The notes: generated from the sequence alone by a model not told the origin. Positions 1 through 8,936 are shown, counted from the first letter of the stretch. The stretch: 64,000 bases of DNA from Parapedobacter deserti (GCF_042646065.1 NZ_JBHRTA010000038.1:1054001-1118000); one strand, 5' to 3'. Made by a program: numbers and translations.

Positions 1-525
1 CTTGAGCTGCTTATCGATGTGGTTGGTGAGTTCGGTGACCAGGTGCAACTGACGATCGCGGGGAAGGCCATTGACGACGACTACCGCCAACAAGTTGCCT
101 ACCGCGCCGGGCAGGCGGGCAATGTGACCCTATTGCCTTACTTTATTCCGGATAGCGAGATGGGCGCCGTGTTGGCCGGTGCGGACGCGGTAGTATTGCC
201 CTACGATTTATCCAGTAGCCTCAATTCTGGAACGGCCATTCTCGCATTTTCTTATGGAAAGACAGTAATCTGTCCGGAAATAGGTACCATCTCGGATCTG
301 GGGGAGCATATGGCCGATACGTTCCACTACCAATACAGCGATCGGGAGGAACACCGGCGGGCGTTGGGGAAGCAGATCAAGCAGGCGATCGCACTGAAGC
401 GGCGTGACCCGCAAGCGATGGACCGTATGGGACGGCGCTTGCATGCTTATGTGGCGGATGCGCATGACAGCCGCCGGATCGTGGTGACACTGGATAATAT
501 ATACCGTGAACTGATTAAACGATGA
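1..525 (+). CDS. Glycosyltransferase, C-terminal part (truncated by window edge)
   Basis: The reading frame is open to the left edge, so the true start lies outside the window; the GTG at 19 is only an internal codon. What remains looks like the C-terminal Rossmann half of a GT-B glycosyltransferase of the GT4/group 1 type. A strand resembling TIAGKAIDD is followed by a surface segment DAVVLPYD and the nucleotide-sugar donor region LNSGTAILAFSYGKTV. The protein would transfer a sugar to a lipid-linked oligosaccharide at the inner face of the membrane. Its stop overlaps the next start by ATGA (522-525), so it belongs to the same operon. The donor sugar cannot be told from this fragment. Confidence 0.75.
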   Translation, partial: LELLIDVVGEFGDQVQLTIAGKAIDDDYRQQVAYRAGQAGNVTLLPYFIPDSEMGAVLAGADAVVLPYDLSSSLNSGTAILAFSYGKTVICPEIGTISDLGEHMADTFHYQYSDREEHRRALGKQIKQAIALKRRDPQAMDRMGRRLHAYVADAHDSRRIVVTLDNIYRELIKR

Positions 526-1727
526 AAATACTGTATATCAATGCACTTTATGATCCATATATAGCAGGCGGTGCGGAAATTTCACTCAAACTGATCGTGG
601 AGGGGATGCAAGCCAGGGGGCATGAGGTGTCGGTACTGAGCATGAAGCCGGAGCCCGGTCTGCAGACGGATAGTGTAAACGGCATAAGGGTATACCGCGC
701 AGGGTTGCACAACCGTTATTGGCCGTTTCAAAAGGAGCGGCCGGGGAAGTTGAGCAGATTGGCCTGGCATTTACAGGACCGCTACAACCGGTCCATGCAG
801 ACGTATGTGCGCGAGGTGCTGCGTGTGGAGCGGCCGGCAGTGGTGTCGTGCCACAACCTGGTTGGGTGGTCTGTCGCTGTATGGGATGAGGTGCGCCGTG
901 CCGAAATCCCGGTGGTGCAGGTACTGCATGACATGTACCTGTTAAGCCCCAATAGTACGTTGTTCAGCAAGGGGCATTCCGGGCCGAAACGGAGCTTCAT
1001 GGAACGTTTGCTGCGGATTGGCTATAGGCAGCGATCTAACCGCCTGACGGCGGTGGTCGGCATCAGCCGTAGCATACTGAATCGGTTTGCGTCATACGGA
1101 TATTTCACGCAGACTGCACGGTATGTGGTGCACAATGCACGGGTGATACCGGAATCAAACCCGCTGCGCCTGCGCGTGGCCGATCAGCCGCTGACCGTGG
1201 GCTACATTGGTACGCTTTCCACTGTCAAGGGCGTAGCATGGCTTATTCACCAGTTCAGGCAGTCTGGCATCGATGGCACACTGCGCATCGCCGGGCGGGG
1301 AAAGGAGGAGGATGAAAGGTATCTTAACGACTTGGCAGAAGGCGATAGCCGCATTGTTTTTGCCGGATATGCAGACCCACAGCACTTTTATCGCAATATC
1401 GACGTGCTGGTGGTTCCTTCGTTATGGGAAGAACCGCTGGGTATGGTGGCGGTAGAAGGTTTGGCAAACAATTTGCCTGTAATCGCAAGCAACCGGGGCG
1501 GTTTGCGCGAAACGGTTAAGGATGGCAAAAATGGAATTCTTTGCGATCCAAGCGAATCCGATTCCCTCGGACGCGCCCTCCGCATGGTATGGCAGGACGT
1601 GGGGCTGTACAACCGGCTGGCGAAAGAGGCGAGAGCTTCCGTGGCGGAATACATCAGTGTGGAACGCATGGTAAGCGAATACGAAAACATACTGGAAACC
1701 GCGAGAACAGCATATGCAGGTAAATAG
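522..1727 (+). CDS. GT4 family glycosyltransferase
   Basis: A 401-residue GT-B enzyme of normal length for GT4. The N-terminal acceptor domain begins with the glycine-rich AGGAEISLKLIVEGM motif and contains LHDMYLL. The C-terminal donor domain carries YIGTLSTVKG and the E-x7-E region EEPLGMVAVEGLANNLPVIA near residues 305-325, followed by SNRGGLRETV. It probably adds one sugar of an exopolysaccharide repeat unit in the cytoplasm. It is coupled to the preceding transferase by an ATGA overlap and overlaps the next gene by 14 bases. Donor and acceptor are unknown. Confidence 0.88.
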   Translation: MKILYINALYDPYIAGGAEISLKLIVEGMQARGHEVSVLSMKPEPGLQTDSVNGIRVYRAGLHNRYWPFQKERPGKLSRLAWHLQDRYNRSMQTYVREVLRVERPAVVSCHNLVGWSVAVWDEVRRAEIPVVQVLHDMYLLSPNSTLFSKGHSGPKRSFMERLLRIGYRQRSNRLTAVVGISRSILNRFASYGYFTQTARYVVHNARVIPESNPLRLRVADQPLTVGYIGTLSTVKGVAWLIHQFRQSGIDGTLRIAGRGKEEDERYLNDLAEGDSRIVFAGYADPQHFYRNIDVLVVPSLWEEPLGMVAVEGLANNLPVIASNRGGLRETVKDGKNGILCDPSESDSLGRALRMVWQDVGLYNRLAKEARASVAEYISVERMVSEYENILETARTAYAGK

Positions 1728-2904
1728 GACTATACCATTTCCGAAAGCGATGGTCGGCGAGGTGCTCTTCTGCAGTGCGCTGCTGGCTGTTTTTCTCCCG
1801 GTAAAAATCTATCCGTTCGTATTTTTGCTGGCCTCAATGTTTTTTTTATGGGATTCGCCCGCGCTGCTCCGCCATTATTGGGTGTTGTTCCTCATGATCT
1901 TTTCGGGATATGCAGCAGTGATTTTTTTGGCGGTACGGCCTGCGGACCAACAGGCGATGACCAACTTTCTCAAGCTGCCGATCAATTTTACGTTTTTATA
2001 CGCTTCGGTAGGCTGGCTAGCGCAGCGCGACAACAGCCGTTTACTGCGGTTGGTAGACGTGATGCTGCATATTGCGCTTGGACTGACGCTGCTGCAGCTG
2101 CTCGTCTACCATCAGGCAACGGGATTCCGTTGGATTGCCGGCGCACCCACTTCAGCCCATGGCAGTGCGCTGTACCGGCCGTCGCATTTTTTCTGGGGGC
2201 TGGATGACAAGAACATGTTCGGCGCCCGCATTGCACTGCTTGGATTTGCGTACCTGCTGCTACCCGTGGCAAAGAGTCGTTCCATCGTTTGGTGGCGCAT
2301 TTTGCTGGTACTGTTGCTGGCTTGGCTTTCTTTGTCGCGTACGCCGGTAGTGGCCCTGGTCATTGGCATCGGCTGCCTGCTGTGGGTGGCCTCTTCCATA
2401 CGGTGGCGGGTGGTGCTCGGCGCTGTGGCGTTGCTAGCCGCTCCATTCATTGCACAGAAGGTGGTACGGATAGATCATATCATGGCTTCTAACGACGGCA
2501 TGGGAGTACGGTTGGTATACTGGAGGGCGTTTTTTGAGCATTTTACGGCGATTTCGCCGTTGGGCAACGGATTTATGGCGGCGCGTGACTTCCTGGGCCA
2601 GTACGCGAAGTTTTACCATGGCGAGCCGCATATCCACAATACCTTCTTGACCTGTTACCTCGATTTCGGTGTTGTCGGCCTGCTTTCATATTTGCTTTTT
2701 CTGATTTATTTTTATCGGTTCTGCCTTGCAAAACAACCCAACAGCCGGGGGTTTTGGTTGATTGCCCTGCTGCCACTTCTGGCGATTATGATGATCTTGT
2801 ATTCAGGCTATGACAACGATATCATCCTCTACCTGGTACTGGTGTTTCTGTTGGGGAGCACCCACCCCGAGGCTGTTTCGCGTCTGAAAGGGAGGGTCGG
2901 CTGA
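1714..2904 (+). CDS. O-antigen ligase / Wzy-type polymerase-like membrane protein
   Basis: A 396-residue, very hydrophobic protein with roughly ten membrane segments and a larger periplasmic loop around residues 260-310. That loop ends in PHIHNTFLTCYLDFG, the HN-x-x-L pattern common in the Wzy/WaaL O-antigen ligase family. Within a glycosyltransferase operon it is the obvious candidate for polymerising repeat units in the periplasm. A ligase that attaches the glycan to an acceptor is the alternative, and sequence alone does not separate the two. It overlaps the upstream gene by 14 bases and the downstream gene by one base (TGATG at 2902-2906). Confidence 0.78.
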   Translation: MQVNRTIPFPKAMVGEVLFCSALLAVFLPVKIYPFVFLLASMFFLWDSPALLRHYWVLFLMIFSGYAAVIFLAVRPADQQAMTNFLKLPINFTFLYASVGWLAQRDNSRLLRLVDVMLHIALGLTLLQLLVYHQATGFRWIAGAPTSAHGSALYRPSHFFWGLDDKNMFGARIALLGFAYLLLPVAKSRSIVWWRILLVLLLAWLSLSRTPVVALVIGIGCLLWVASSIRWRVVLGAVALLAAPFIAQKVVRIDHIMASNDGMGVRLVYWRAFFEHFTAISPLGNGFMAARDFLGQYAKFYHGEPHIHNTFLTCYLDFGVVGLLSYLLFLIYFYRFCLAKQPNSRGFWLIALLPLLAIMMILYSGYDNDIILYLVLVFLLGSTHPEAVSRLKGRVG

Positions 2905-3905
2905 TGGCGGTCCGCGTACTGATTGACAGCAGGTGGGACGGGGATACCGGTATCGGTAAGCTTTACCGCGAAGTGATAGCGCGTAGGCCTGCCGGGGTTT
3001 TGCCTTCGTTTATCCGGAGCCGGACGGCGTTGGGCAGTATGCTGACGCCGGTAATGCTGGCACGGGAGATTAGCAGGGCAGAAGCGGATGTGTTTTATAG
3101 TCCATCATTCATGCCGCCGTTGTATAGCCGCATTCCGTTTGTCTTTACCATACACGATTTGATGCACCTGTTTTACTACACACCTGCGCACCGGTTGTAC
3201 TACCAGCATGTCATTGCCCGGTTGGCGGCAAGGGCGAAGCAGGTCATTACCGTATCGCAGTTTAGCAAGGGACAGCTGGTAGAGCTGCTTGGAATTGATG
3301 AACAACGGATCACGGTGGTATACAATGGCGTGGATAATGCGTACAGGGAAAATACAGAGGTGTTCGAAACCGAACGACCATACTTCCTGTATATCGGCAA
3401 CCGCCGCAAAAATAAAAACGTCCCGGCAATGCTGGCCGCCTTTGCGCGTGCCGCCATTCCTGAAGATTTTATGTTTTTCCTTTCAGGTTCAGCGGATGGG
3501 GAGCTTTCTGCGTTGATCGCCCAGCTGGGCATCATCAACAGGGTCCGGTTTTTGGGCTTCGTACCGGAAGAAATGCTGCCGGCGCTGTACAAGGGAGCTT
3601 ATGCCACGCTTTTCGTTTCCCTGATGGAAGGCTTCGGACTGCCCGTCATCGAGTCTATGGCCTCGGGTACGCCGGTGCTTACATCTGCGGAAAGTTCGCT
3701 TCCTGAAATCTCTGGAGGCGCGGCGTTGTGTGTCGATCCGCATGACATCGCATCAATTACAGCCGGCATAGAGACGCTGGTAAATGATGGCGATCGCTAC
3801 AGGTTGCTACGTACAGGGGGGCTTGAACGGGCTGCGCTTTTCACGTGGGACGAGACGGCTTCAAAGACCTGGAGCGTTATCACAGAACAAAACATGAAGG
3901 TATGA
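2904..3905 (+). CDS. GT4 family glycosyltransferase (mannosyltransferase-like)
   Basis: A 333-residue GT-B enzyme. The N-terminal half has the short form seen in WbaZ/MtfB-like mannosyltransferases, with GDTGIGKLYRE near residue 16, TIHDLMHLFYY and VITVSQFSKGQLVELLG. The donor domain has FLYIGNRRKNKN, where group 1 enzymes keep a basic loop, and the E-x7-E segment EGFGLPVIESMASGTPVLTS. Mannose is a reasonable guess for the donor but is not shown. Translation is coupled on both sides: TGATG with the polymerase gene and ATGA (3902-3905) with the beta-helix gene. Confidence 0.86.
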   Translation: MAVRVLIDSRWDGDTGIGKLYREVIARRPAGVLPSFIRSRTALGSMLTPVMLAREISRAEADVFYSPSFMPPLYSRIPFVFTIHDLMHLFYYTPAHRLYYQHVIARLAARAKQVITVSQFSKGQLVELLGIDEQRITVVYNGVDNAYRENTEVFETERPYFLYIGNRRKNKNVPAMLAAFARAAIPEDFMFFLSGSADGELSALIAQLGIINRVRFLGFVPEEMLPALYKGAYATLFVSLMEGFGLPVIESMASGTPVLTSAESSLPEISGGAALCVDPHDIASITAGIETLVNDGDRYRLLRTGGLERAALFTWDETASKTWSVITEQNMKV

Positions 3906-5452
3906 AGAACGCTATTTTTCGCTATTTTTTTTTGATCCATGGTGCTGCAATGGCAATCGCCTGTGTTATGGAATCGCCCCGGCAAGCCGAGGAAATACCC
4001 GGCATAGGGCGCCGTATCGATGTAAAAGAATACGGTGCTAAGGGCGACGGCAAAACAGACGACAGCCGGGCTATACAGCTCGCGCTCGATAGTGCGTCTG
4101 TGGGTGATACGGTGTACCTCCCCAAAGGCACTTACATAGTGCGCACGATCAGGCTGGTGCCCAACGTCCACCTGGTGGCTGACGGCATCTTGAAGCAACC
4201 CCGTGAAGTGTCTGGCCAGTTTGCCGTGGAAAAGCAGCACTCGGACGCCCCGCTGTTTCGTGCCAGCCGCATTTCCAATGTATTTCTTTCATTCCAGGCT
4301 GAAACGGTCAATGAAGCGATCTATGCCTCGCAATGCAGCAATATCACTGTCGCCGACAGCCGCTTGGTGGGCGACTCGTCCAACAGGCGCTCGTTCCCTG
4401 GAATACTGTGGTACGATTGCGCTGCCTGCCGGGTGACGGGCAGTGAAGTTAGCTATTACGGAGGCGCCCGTGAATCGCCGAAGTCTTATAACCCGGGCAC
4501 TGCCATCCGCGTGCTGTCCAGTAGGGGGGTGACCCTCTCGGGCAACCATATACACCACAATGGTGAAAATGGCATCTTCATCCACGATAGCGGTGATGTA
4601 GAAATAGCCGGCAACCGCATCCATCGCAACGGTATGAGCGGGATACAGGTGGCATTCAACGCCGCCGAGCGCGTGGTAAACTACCGGATCATAAACAACC
4701 GCTTGGAATACAACGCTGCTGATGCCATAGACATCAACAACCGTGCGCATGGCCGTGTGATCGCTATCAATGCGCTCATCGCGGGAAATTATAGCCGAGG
4801 CAATGGGTTTGTAAATGGCGAATCAACGCCTGATGGCTCCGGCATTGGGACACTCATCGGAATATCTGGTGTGACGCTGAGCGGAAACCGTGCTTTTGAA
4901 AACAACCGCCCGGCGATTTATGCGGAGGGATGCGGCGATATCACCGTAAACAGGAACGTCACCGATGGTGCGTTTGAACTGGTGGGGAAATGGGAACACA
5001 TTAGGATGCAGGGAAACACATTTCACACGCTGCGGCTATTGGCCAATGCCGACGGACGCATGCTGTCCATCCGGCAAAGCCGTGTAAACAGTTTGATGCT
5101 GCCCAACGGTATCCGAATAGACTCGTTGCATCTGATAGGAAACGAGATCAACAGTGGCCCCATAAATATCAACATGGACGGAAACCTGATTTTTGAGCAC
5201 AACCGGATGAAAAGCGGGCATGATGCTGGTGCATTGCTGCTATTTAATGTAGAAAGCGCAGTATTACGGGGCAATCATATTCTGAATACCCGAAATGCGG
5301 CGATCACCGTAAAGGAAGCGGCGCATCGGGTCTCCATAGACAGCAACTTCGTGACATCCGGAGGCGCCTGGCTGAATGACGCCGGTGGCCGGAGCATGGC
5401 CTTAGGAAACAACGAACTACAAGAACATGTCGAAATAAATGAACAGCAATGA
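3902..5452 (+). CDS. Secreted parallel beta-helix protein (pectate lyase 3-like)
   Basis: I place the start at ATG 3902, which gives the same ATGA coupling as its neighbours, rather than at GTG 3845 deep inside the upstream gene. The product has about 516 residues. Residues 1-25 form a signal sequence ending in AIAC, a possible lipobox. Next comes the Pectate_lyase_3 entry motif EYGAKGDGKTDDSRAIQLAL. The rest is many short beta-helix turns of the type GNHIHHNGENGIFIHDSG and GNRIHRNGMSGIQ, at least from residue 180 to 480. In alginate-type and other exopolysaccharide operons, similar proteins act as lyases or C5-epimerases on the nascent polymer. That role is inferred here and no catalytic residues can be named. 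Confidence 0.82.
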   Translation: MKNAIFRYFFLIHGAAMAIACVMESPRQAEEIPGIGRRIDVKEYGAKGDGKTDDSRAIQLALDSASVGDTVYLPKGTYIVRTIRLVPNVHLVADGILKQPREVSGQFAVEKQHSDAPLFRASRISNVFLSFQAETVNEAIYASQCSNITVADSRLVGDSSNRRSFPGILWYDCAACRVTGSEVSYYGGARESPKSYNPGTAIRVLSSRGVTLSGNHIHHNGENGIFIHDSGDVEIAGNRIHRNGMSGIQVAFNAAERVVNYRIINNRLEYNAADAIDINNRAHGRVIAINALIAGNYSRGNGFVNGESTPDGSGIGTLIGISGVTLSGNRAFENNRPAIYAEGCGDITVNRNVTDGAFELVGKWEHIRMQGNTFHTLRLLANADGRMLSIRQSRVNSLMLPNGIRIDSLHLIGNEINSGPININMDGNLIFEHNRMKSGHDAGALLLFNVESAVLRGNHILNTRNAAITVKEAAHRVSIDSNFVTSGGAWLNDAGGRSMALGNNELQEHVEINEQQ

Positions 5453-6357
5453 AGGTCAACTTGTATATTCCGACATTGAACGGCGGTCAGCGCTTCTTAA
5501 AGCTCGTGGAAGCGCTGGCTCAGCAGACGCTACCGCTACAAACGCGCGTGGTGATTGACTCGGGCTCGACTGATGGTACCATAGAAGCGGCGACGGCCTG
5601 TGGGTTTGAGGTGATGGGCTTGGACGGAAACGGGTTTGACCATGGCGGCACGCGCCAATCGGCCATTGCGCGCTATCCGGATGCAGATATCTACATCTTG
5701 CTCACCCAGGATGCGGTGCCCGCCAACCCGTCGGCGCTGGCAAATATTGTCCAGGCGTTTACCGATCCGCAGGTCGGTATGGCCTACGGGCGTCAGCTCC
5801 CGCACCCCGGAGCTACGTTGCTGGAGCGCCACGCGCGGCAGTTCAATTACCCCGAGGAAACGCAGGTCCGGGGGCTTGGTGATGCCCAAAAATACGGTAT
5901 CAAAACCATTTCCTGCTCCAATTCATTTGCTGCGTATCGCCGTGCGGCGTTTGAGAAAGTGAGCGGCTTTCCATTGGGCACCATTATGGGCGAGGATGTC
6001 ATCACGGCCGGTAAGCTACTACTGAACGGGTGGAAGATGGTGTACGCCGCGGACGCCTGTGTATACCACTCGCATGATTACCGCATCAGAGAAGAATTTG
6101 AACGCTATTTCGATATTGGGGTGTTTCACAGCGACAACCGTTGGATATTTGATACGTTTGGACGTGCAGGCAGCGAGGGCGTGCGGTATGCCAAGTCGGA
6201 AATCAACTATGTAAGCCGCCGCAACCCATTGTACCTTCCCAAGGTACTGTGTTCTTTCGCGGCCAAATGGCTCGGATATAAATTGGGGCTTTCCTATCGT
6301 TCCTTGCCCCCCCGGTTGCGGAAGGCCTTTTCCATGTATAAAGGGTATTGGAAATAA
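5449..6357 (+). CDS. GT2 family glycosyltransferase (rhamnosyltransferase-like)
   Basis: A 302-residue GT-A enzyme. It opens with LYIPTLNGGQRFLKLVEAL and VVIDSGSTDGT, the nucleotide-binding strands of GT2. It then has GNGFDHGGTRQ, the FDHGGTRN-type signature typical of dTDP-rhamnosyltransferases, and LLTQDAVPA in the place of the DxD metal site. The C-terminal part contains GEDVITAGKLLLNGW (the ED-x-x-W-like region) and amphipathic helices that may associate with the membrane. It overlaps the beta-helix gene by ATGA and is the last of the tightly coupled genes; a hairpin follows at 6426. Rhamnose as donor is likely but not proven. Confidence 0.85.
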   Translation: MKVNLYIPTLNGGQRFLKLVEALAQQTLPLQTRVVIDSGSTDGTIEAATACGFEVMGLDGNGFDHGGTRQSAIARYPDADIYILLTQDAVPANPSALANIVQAFTDPQVGMAYGRQLPHPGATLLERHARQFNYPEETQVRGLGDAQKYGIKTISCSNSFAAYRRAAFEKVSGFPLGTIMGEDVITAGKLLLNGWKMVYAADACVYHSHDYRIREEFERYFDIGVFHSDNRWIFDTFGRAGSEGVRYAKSEINYVSRRNPLYLPKVLCSFAAKWLGYKLGLSYRSLPPRLRKAFSMYKGYWK

Positions 6358-6425
6358 CTGTTCGCATACACCGCTCCCTAAAATGTGGAATTTTTCCCCA
6401 CTTTGAGCGAGCTGCATACTACCAT

Positions 6426-6460
6426 AAAGCGCTTATTTAACCCGGGGGGCGCTTTTTATT
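6426..6460 (+). terminator. Weak rho-independent terminator after the glycosyltransferase run
   Basis: AAAGCGC (6426-6432) pairs with GCGCTTT (6449-6455) and is followed by more T residues. The loop of 16 bases holds a CCCGGG that could fold further. The hairpin lies 70 bases after the GT2 stop and could end, or only attenuate, the operon before the priming transferase gene. Confidence 0.5.
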
Positions 6461-6461
6461 A

Positions 6462-6490
6462 TTGGCACTTAATTAGCATAGATATGTTCG
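6462..6490 (+). promoter_or_regulatory. Candidate Bacteroidota promoter for the priming transferase
   Basis: TATGTTCG at 6483-6490 differs from the -7 consensus TAnnTTTG at one base, and a TTGG lies about 18 bases upstream. Transcription would begin near 6497, just before the ATG at 6513, which supports the long N terminus chosen for that gene. Confidence 0.35.
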
Positions 6491-6512
6491 GATAGATTTA
6501 AGTGTTAGAGCT

Positions 6513-7223
6513 ATGGTAAGAGAACATCAAATACAGCAGATTGCATACAACGTAGATAGTAGTATATACGAGCTGATTTCCTATCAGCCATCGCTGCGGA
6601 TAGACCTCCATACTGTTAAACGGAAGTTGCTTGTTTATCAGGAAACGATGTTCCTCAAGCGGGTGTTTGACATCGCATTTTCATCGATCGTGCTTTTGGC
6701 TGGTCTCCCAGTGTATTTATTGTTGGCATTAGTGACGAAATTGACGTCACCGGGCCCCGTGTTTTACAAACAGGAGCGAATTGGTAAGGATCAGAAACCA
6801 TTTTATATTTACAAGTTCAGAAGCATGCGTGTAGACGCGGAAAAAAATGGGCCGCAATTGGCGTCTGACGATGACCCGCGGATTACCAAATGGGGTAAGT
6901 TCATGCGGAAAACACACCTTGATGAGCTGCCCCAATTTTGGAACGTCTTGAAAGGGGACATGGCCATCGTAGGTCCTCGACCGGAGCGTCGCCATTTCAT
7001 CGAAGCCATCAAAGAAAAAAGACCAGAATATGCGCAGCTCTTCCGGCTGAAACCTGGAATAACATCGATCGGACAGGTATATTATGGCTACGCAGAAAAC
7101 GTTAATCAGATGTGTGAACGGGTCAATTATGACTTAGATTACCTTTCGACGATAAGCTTAAAAACGGATATTGATATCATCTTGCAAACTGTAAAGGCGA
7201 TGGCTCAAGGAAAAGGAAAGTAA
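6513..7223 (+). CDS. Priming sugar-phosphate transferase (polyprenyl-phosphate glycosyl-1-phosphate transferase)
   Basis: A 236-residue bacterial sugar transferase (PF02397-like). It would transfer a sugar 1-phosphate from a nucleotide sugar to undecaprenyl phosphate, the first step in building the repeat unit. After a 45-residue N-terminal extension comes one hydrophobic segment (FDIAFSSIVLLAGLPVYLLL), then the catalytic domain. The domain shows SPGPVFYKQERIGK, FYIYKFRSM, KTHLDELPQFWNVLKGDMA and VGPRPE, all hallmarks of the family. It is the short monotopic form, without the WbaP-type multi-pass region. It probably has its own promoter and is the last biosynthetic gene of the cluster. Confidence 0.92.
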   Translation: MVREHQIQQIAYNVDSSIYELISYQPSLRIDLHTVKRKLLVYQETMFLKRVFDIAFSSIVLLAGLPVYLLLALVTKLTSPGPVFYKQERIGKDQKPFYIYKFRSMRVDAEKNGPQLASDDDPRITKWGKFMRKTHLDELPQFWNVLKGDMAIVGPRPERRHFIEAIKEKRPEYAQLFRLKPGITSIGQVYYGYAENVNQMCERVNYDLDYLSTISLKTDIDIILQTVKAMAQGKGK

Positions 7224-7244
7224 AAGATAGCGGCGTAAAATCGT

Positions 7245-7252
7245 TAAGTTTG
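7245..7252 (+). promoter_or_regulatory. Promoter -7 element of the GAF-LuxR gene
   Basis: TAAGTTTG is a perfect match to the Bacteroidota -7 consensus TAnnTTTG and lies 23 bases before the ATG at 7276. No clear TTTG -33 element is visible. Confidence 0.5.
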
Positions 7253-7275
7253 CGGCGAATCGGAATCTTTTATAC

Positions 7276-8226
7276 ATGTCAGATAAGGAGTACTTCGCCA
7301 CGTTATACGAAATAGCCCGTCATTTAAATCAAGAATTTTCCCTGCATGCTGCGTTGCGTAGGTCGTTGGAGAAAACCGTGGAATTGCTGGGGCTTGAAAC
7401 AGGCTGGGTCTGGTTGGTCCAGCCTGATGTCAAATCGGTTTATTTAGCCGCATCGTATAACCTGCCGCCTGCGCTGCAAAACCACCCTGAGCGTCTTTCG
7501 GGGTGGTGCTACTGTATTCAGAAATATTTATCAAACGACATTTCCGAAGCGTTGAATATCAGCGAGATCCGATGTACACGCTTAAAAGATCTTACAAGCG
7601 GGACGCGCGATCTTAAATTTCATGCGACCATCCCGATTACTTCGGATGGCCACAAGATAGGCCTGTTAAACTTGGTAAGCACCGAAAACCAGCAGTTTGA
7701 CGACAAGCAACTGTTTATCCTGAACACGGTTGGCAACTTGATCGGTTCGGCTGTTCAGCGTACGCGCCAATATGGTGAAGGGCCAGGCCATTCAGTTGAC
7801 AATAATGTCCTTAACGTGCTTAGCGTTGTGATGAAGCCGAGAATGGAAGCGTTGCACTTAGCATTGCAGGATTTACAGGCCGACAGCGTACAAGGAGAGG
7901 ATGCGGCGCTGAATCTCCGCATTGCGAAAAATCAGGCAAGCGATTTGTTGAGTACATTAAATACCGTCATCAGCGAGTCAGCACATGAGCGTGTAGATAA
8001 GCGCCCGAAACAACCTTTGTACTATCCCTCGATGTTGTCGAACAGAGAGATCGAGGTGCTGGCATTGGTCAAACAGGGTTTTACCAACAAACAGATTGCC
8101 GGGCGTTTGTTTATCTCCGAGCGCACAGTCAAATTCCACCTGACATCCATTCTTTCCAAGCTTCACGTCAGCACACGGACCGAAGCGGTCCATACGGCGC
8201 AACAACGGGGGCTTATCCTGGACTAA
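7276..8226 (+). CDS. GAF domain LuxR-type transcriptional regulator
   Basis: A 316-residue protein. Residues 1-165 resemble a GAF sensor domain (SLEKTVELLGLETGWVWLV, HATIPITSDGHKIGLLNLV). A helical linker follows to about 250. The C terminus is a LuxR/GerE helix-turn-helix with LSNREIEVLALVKQG, NKQIAGRLFISERTVKFH and LHVSTRTEAV. There is no receiver domain, so it is likely to respond to a small ligand or redox signal bound by GAF rather than to phosphorylation. It has its own promoter and directly follows the polysaccharide genes, so control of that cluster is possible but only a guess from position. Confidence 0.85.
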   Translation: MSDKEYFATLYEIARHLNQEFSLHAALRRSLEKTVELLGLETGWVWLVQPDVKSVYLAASYNLPPALQNHPERLSGWCYCIQKYLSNDISEALNISEIRCTRLKDLTSGTRDLKFHATIPITSDGHKIGLLNLVSTENQQFDDKQLFILNTVGNLIGSAVQRTRQYGEGPGHSVDNNVLNVLSVVMKPRMEALHLALQDLQADSVQGEDAALNLRIAKNQASDLLSTLNTVISESAHERVDKRPKQPLYYPSMLSNREIEVLALVKQGFTNKQIAGRLFISERTVKFHLTSILSKLHVSTRTEAVHTAQQRGLILD

Positions 8227-8339
8227 AACCTAGGCTTCTCTCGTACCTGTACCATCGTACAGTATGATTTCTGTGCTTTGGTCCGTTTTTTAGCCGTCAT
8301 TTCCCATCGATATTTGTGCCGGAACAAAAAAAGAACAAC

Positions 8340-8933
8340 ATGAAGATTGCTATTTTATTGGGCAGTGTGCGGCAAGGCCGACAGTCCCACAAGGTTGCTC
8401 ACTACCTGAAAACATTGCTCGCTGGACAAGCCGTTCAAACAGATTTGATTGACTTGGGTACAGACACATTGCCAATATACGGACACGATGAACAGGGGCA
8501 TAACAATGTTATAGGGCTGGTCAGTGCTCGCCTTGACAGCGCCGATGCGCTACTGTTGGTTACGCCCGAATATCACGGTAGTTTTTCCGGCGTGCTCAAG
8601 AATGCGCTTGACCACTTCTGGGCCGAATTCAAGCGTAAGCCCATCGGCGTGGTGGCCGTGTCTTCCGGCAGAATGGGGGGCATTAGTGCCAGCACTCAGC
8701 TGCAACAGGTGGTCCTCAATCTGGGAGGCATAGCCTTACCGGGCAAGCTGGTCGTTACGGAAGTACAGGAAGCATTTGACGAAAAAGGCAACTTGCAAGA
8801 TGGTGGCTTGGCTGCGCGCGCCGAAAAATTTCTGGCCGAATACCTTTGGTATGCTGATGCGATCTATCAGAAAAAAACAACGGTGAACGGTGTAACAAAA
8901 GCTGTTCAAAAAACGTCCTTAGTTGACGCATAA
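8340..8933 (+). CDS. NADPH-dependent FMN reductase family protein
   Basis: The ATG at 8340 is preferred over the GTG at 8316, because the family begins with the strand MKIAILLGSVRQGRQS, whose GS-x-R-x-x-S loop binds the FMN phosphate. The product has about 197 residues with a flavodoxin-like fold. TPEYHGSFSGVLKNALDHF contacts the flavin, and VSSGRMGG comes further on. Members reduce quinones, azo dyes or metal ions with NAD(P)H in the cytoplasm. The gene is three bases upstream of an MFS exporter and probably shares its transcript. GATATTTG at 8309-8316 is a one-mismatch -7 element in front of it. Confidence 0.88.
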   Translation: MKIAILLGSVRQGRQSHKVAHYLKTLLAGQAVQTDLIDLGTDTLPIYGHDEQGHNNVIGLVSARLDSADALLLVTPEYHGSFSGVLKNALDHFWAEFKRKPIGVVAVSSGRMGGISASTQLQQVVLNLGGIALPGKLVVTEVQEAFDEKGNLQDGGLAARAEKFLAEYLWYADAIYQKKTTVNGVTKAVQKTSLVDA

Positions 8934-8936
8934 ATC

